Below are positions 61,786-64,000 of a stretch of DNA of 64,000 nucleotides, one piece after another. The number at the start of each line of letters is the position of its first letter. Position 1 is the first letter of the stretch. The translations under genes and the position numbers were made by a program. Under the pieces are notes generated by a model. That model was given only the letters and a program-made list of their open reading frames with translations. It was not told the origin of the DNA and did not search any database. This DNA is from Desulfotomaculum sp. (lineage in GTDB: Bacteria > Bacillota > Desulfotomaculia > Desulfotomaculales > Nap2-2B): the NCBI GenBank assembly GCA_003513005.1, contig DOTD01000069.1, positions 1 to 64,000 on the forward strand, in the 5' to 3' direction.

Positions 61786-63081
61786 TTACTTTTTTGTCTT
61801 TCTCTCCTCGCCCTGTTCTGAAGGTTCATAAAAAATATAGTCCTCGAGGCCCTCCGGTAAATATTGCTGATTTACCCAGTGGTCAGGGTAATTATGAGGA
61901 TACTTGTAGTTTACACCGTGTCCAAGGGAAGCGGCTCCCCGGTAACTGGCGTCTCTAAGGTGCGGCGGGACAGGGTTGGCCCTCTCTTTTTCCACAGCCT
62001 CCATGGCTCGATCGATTGCTTTGACAACAGAATTGCTTTTTGGCGCCAGGGATATGTAAATGGCTGCCTGAGCAAGAATAATTTTGGCTTCGGGAAAGCC
62101 GGCCATGGAAGCGGCTTGTGCGGCCGACACCGCCTGCACAAGCGCTTGCGGATCCGCCAGGCCGATATCCTCACAGGCATGGATAATAATCCTTCTGGAG
62201 ATAAATTCAACTGATTCACCGGCATAAATAAGGCGGGCCAGCCAATACAACGCTGCCTGGGGGTCTGATCCGCGCATGCTCTTGATGAATGCGGAAATAA
62301 CATCATAATGTTCATCGGCTTTATTGTAGCCGGGCACATGCCGCTGGCTTGCTTCCTGGACGACAGTCAGGTTTATTTTTCTGGTTCCGTTTTCATCAGG
62401 CGGGGAGCTCAGAACCGCCAGCTCCAGGTAATTCAATGCCGCACGGGCGTCGCCATTGGCAGCCCGGGCCAGGTAAGCTACAGCATCCGGCTCAATTTCG
62501 GCCGGGATTTTTCCCAGTCCCCGTTCATTGTCTGCCAGGCTGCGCCTGAGTATTCTAATAATGGCCTGATCGGAGAGGGATGTTAAACGGTAGAGCCTGG
62601 TGCGGCTTAGTAAAGGGCGGATTACCGAAAACATCGGGTTTTCTGTTGTAGAACCAATCAGGGTAATTAAACCGTTTTCCACGGCTGGAAGAAGGGCATC
62701 CTGCTGGGATTTGTTGAACCTGTGTATTTCATCAATGAACAAGATGGTTTTCTGCCCGTAATGAGCGCGCAGTTCCCTTGCCTCTTCGATAACGCGGCGA
62801 AGATCAGCAACTCCGGCCATCACTGCGCTGATTGTGGCGAAGCGTGAGCGGGTCAAGCGGGCTATAATCCTGGCCAGGGTAGTTTTTCCGCTTCCCGGAG
62901 GCCCGTAAAGGATAATCGATTGCAGGCTGTCTGTTTCAATTGTGCGTCGGAGCAGCGTGCCTTTTCCAACGATGGAACTTTGCTCTTCGAACTCGGCCAA
63001 GGATCGCGGCCGCATCCTTTCCGCAAGAGGCGCTTCGTTCGACAGGTTGTCTTCAAGAGCATTAAGAAACAAATTGTCCAC
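61786..63081 (-). CDS. rarA: replication-associated recombination protein RarA
   Basis: About 431 residues, a clamp-loader-like AAA+ ATPase of the RarA/MgsA/WRNIP1 family. Walker A is GPPGSGKTTLA, Walker B ILFIDEIHRFNKSQQDALLP, sensor 1 GSTTENPMFSV. The C-terminal tetramerisation region (ALYWLARLIYAGESVEFI, YRGAASLGHGVNYKYPHNYPDHW) is complete. GTG at 63081, seven bases after GGGAGG, is the likely start. Confidence 0.95.
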   Translation of the reverse strand: MDNLFLNALEDNLSNEAPLAERMRPRSLAEFEEQSSIVGKGTLLRRTIETDSLQSIILYGPPGSGKTTLARIIARLTRSRFATISAVMAGVADLRRVIEEARELRAHYGQKTILFIDEIHRFNKSQQDALLPAVENGLITLIGSTTENPMFSVIRPLLSRTRLYRLTSLSDQAIIRILRRSLADNERGLGKIPAEIEPDAVAYLARAANGDARAALNYLELAVLSSPPDENGTRKINLTVVQEASQRHVPGYNKADEHYDVISAFIKSMRGSDPQAALYWLARLIYAGESVEFISRRIIIHACEDIGLADPQALVQAVSAAQAASMAGFPEAKIILAQAAIYISLAPKSNSVVKAIDRAMEAVEKERANPVPPHLRDASYRGAASLGHGVNYKYPHNYPDHWVNQQYLPEGLEDYIFYEPSEQGEERKTKK

Positions 63082-63135
63082 CGGCAGACCTCCCATTTCC
63101 AAAATAGACATTCATGCCGCCTTTGCAGCACCGCT

Positions 63136-63214
63136 AGTCCGATCCGAAGCAAGCCGTGCTGCTGTCGGCGTGGAGCACTGGAGAGAGCGTTGATAATGCC
63201 GTGCCTATCGGACT
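63136..63214. other. possible structured element upstream of rarA
   Basis: AGTCCGAT at 63136-63143 and ATCGGACT at 63207-63214 form an 8-bp stem closing 79 bases that include smaller internal complementarities such as GTGCT/AGCAC. No ORF with homology spans it. It could be a small RNA, a leader structure or an insertion-sequence scar. Confidence 0.3.
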
Positions 63215-63329
63215 CACTATTGAAAAATAATTTTTAAGATAGTTGCGTGCTTTTATAATTATATCTTAAATATGCGGAAAACGGGAAGGGTGCAACCAGT
63301 CAATTATTATTACAGCCGGTTGATTTGTA

Positions 63330-63602
63330 TCAACCAGCTGTAATAAGTTGGAAAAAGTCACCGCCCAGTCTGGTTAAACTGCAAATTTTGCTTTTACCTT
63401 CTGTTGAAACGTCAACCAGTCCAAGAGCGAAAAGCTGCATAACCACATGATCCAAAACGGCTCTTTTTACTCTGGCTGTTAATGAAAGATCTTCTTTATT
63501 CATACTTCCTTCTTCCACCAGAGCTTTTAAAACACGCTCGGCTTCTCCGGGCAAACGGTCGTTTACTTTCGTAAAGTATTCCGGCAGGCTGATTTCTGTC
63601 AT
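63330..63602 (-). CDS. small winged-helix-like protein of unknown function
   Basis: A 90-residue protein: VNDRLPGEAERVLKALVEEG, SLTARVKRAVLDHVVMQLFA, LGLVDVSTEGKSKICSLTRLG. The pattern helix-helix-recognition helix-wing fits a small winged helix of the MarR or archaeal-regulator kind. GGAGGTGAG lies just upstream of the ATG. No metal or ligand site is apparent. Confidence 0.65.
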   Translation of the reverse strand: MTEISLPEYFTKVNDRLPGEAERVLKALVEEGSMNKEDLSLTARVKRAVLDHVVMQLFALGLVDVSTEGKSKICSLTRLGGDFFQLITAG

Positions 63603-63740
63603 GTTCTCACCTCCTAATTGGGTAATGAAGTTTTGTTAATAGTATGGTCATTTTTCTAACGAAATAATACTTTTTTTAACAAATGATTTATGAAAAATGT
63701 TTTTACTTATTCCAAATACACTTTGGAAGGAAAATTAAAA

Positions 63741-63764
63741 CCCCGGCTTGCGGTATGGCCGGGG
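63741..63764 (-). terminator. terminator downstream of thioredoxin
   Basis: On the minus strand CCCCGGC pairs with GCCGGGG around a ten-base loop and is followed by TTTTAATTTT. Confidence 0.85.
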
Positions 63765-63813
63765 CTTCGGACTTGGTTATGTTGTCGGTTATTGGGTGAT
63801 TAAAACTTTTCTT

Positions 63814-64000
63814 TTATAAATGCTTTTCGATAATCCTTTTAAGTTCGTTTTTTGTTTTATAACCTACCAAACGTTCTACTTCCAGGTTTTTCTTGAACAA
63901 AATTATTGTTGGAATGCTTGATACTTTATGATTGACAGATATGTTGGGACTTTCGTCGACATTTATCTTGGCAACCTGGACTTTTTCTTCGTATTCCTTA
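63814..64000 (-). CDS. thioredoxin, 3' part (gene continues beyond window)
   Basis: The last 61 codons of a thioredoxin read KEYEEKVQVAKINVDESPNI, then the cis-proline region VSSIPTIILFKKNLEVERLVG and a final helix ELKRIIEKHL. The active-site CxxC lies outside the window. Confidence 0.88.
   Translation of the reverse strand, partial: KEYEEKVQVAKINVDESPNISVNHKVSSIPTIILFKKNLEVERLVGYKTKNELKRIIEKHL

Overview
The window is a low/medium-GC Gram-positive chromosome segment that contains the replication-origin neighbourhood. The gene content fits Peptococcaceae (the Pelotomaculum/Desulfotomaculum group of Clostridia): rpmH-rnpA-yidD-yidC-jag-mnmE-mnmG-rsmG on the plus strand, divergent from dnaA-dnaN-remB-gyrB-gyrA-pdxS-pdxT-aminotransferase-serA-serS on the minus strand, a stand-alone Spo0F-like receiver, selenium genes and a cobalamin riboswitch. 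The taxon is inferred from gene order and protein flavour; no 16S gene is present.

Layout. 0-2.4 kb: three toxin-antitoxin pairs plus a scrap of a fourth. 2.5-4.7 kb: XRE regulator, diguanylate cyclase, flavin reductase, two tRNA-Ser genes. 4.75-5.53 kb: ruined parA and parB ending in a perfect parS site. 5.5-25.4 kb: the origin-proximal core; recF and the S4-domain gene usually found between dnaN and remB are missing. 25.5-26.4 kb: tRNA-His, -Gln, -Lys and -Leu around a broken ABC-2 permease.

26.4-38.7 kb is a defence island. It holds an Eco57I-like DNA methylase with a small PD-(D/E)XK partner, then a tightly coupled operon TIR protein - type III Mod - RhuM - type III Res. Seven-base tandem repeats run through this island. 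One pair flanks a complete four-helix-bundle (S23/IVP-type) gene that sits inside mod in another frame while the mod frame stays open; a further short array is inserted in frame later in mod; a (CATAAAA)13 array lies upstream.

38.8-47.3 kb: TusA-like protein and YedE-type transporter, CorA, an HDAC-family deacetylase, then the housekeeping run tsaC/sua5 - ywlE-like phosphatase - rpiB - glyA - comEB, a convergent 5-formyl-THF cyclo-ligase and tRNA-Leu(UAA). 47.2-51.5 kb is a graveyard of fragments (serine recombinase tail over the tRNA, frameshifted Rad52-like gene, methyltransferase tail, uppP, iscU, DruA-type transposase, ComEC-like MBL), ending in a 38-bp palindrome that resembles the middle of the tRNA-Leu. 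51.5-54.7 kb: a cobalamin riboswitch controlling a secreted protein with the domain plan of transcobalamin. 54.8-57.2 kb: two decayed cell-surface genes. 57.3-64 kb: receiver protein, amidohydrolase, SIMPL protein, selenocysteine-containing SelD with its SECIS hairpin, RarA, a small winged-helix-like protein and the 3' part of thioredoxin.

The core works in origin firing, DNA topology, segregation, tRNA modification, serine/PLP/one-carbon metabolism and selenium use. The accessory parts show repeated insertion and decay, and the defence island is the part most worth experimental attention.
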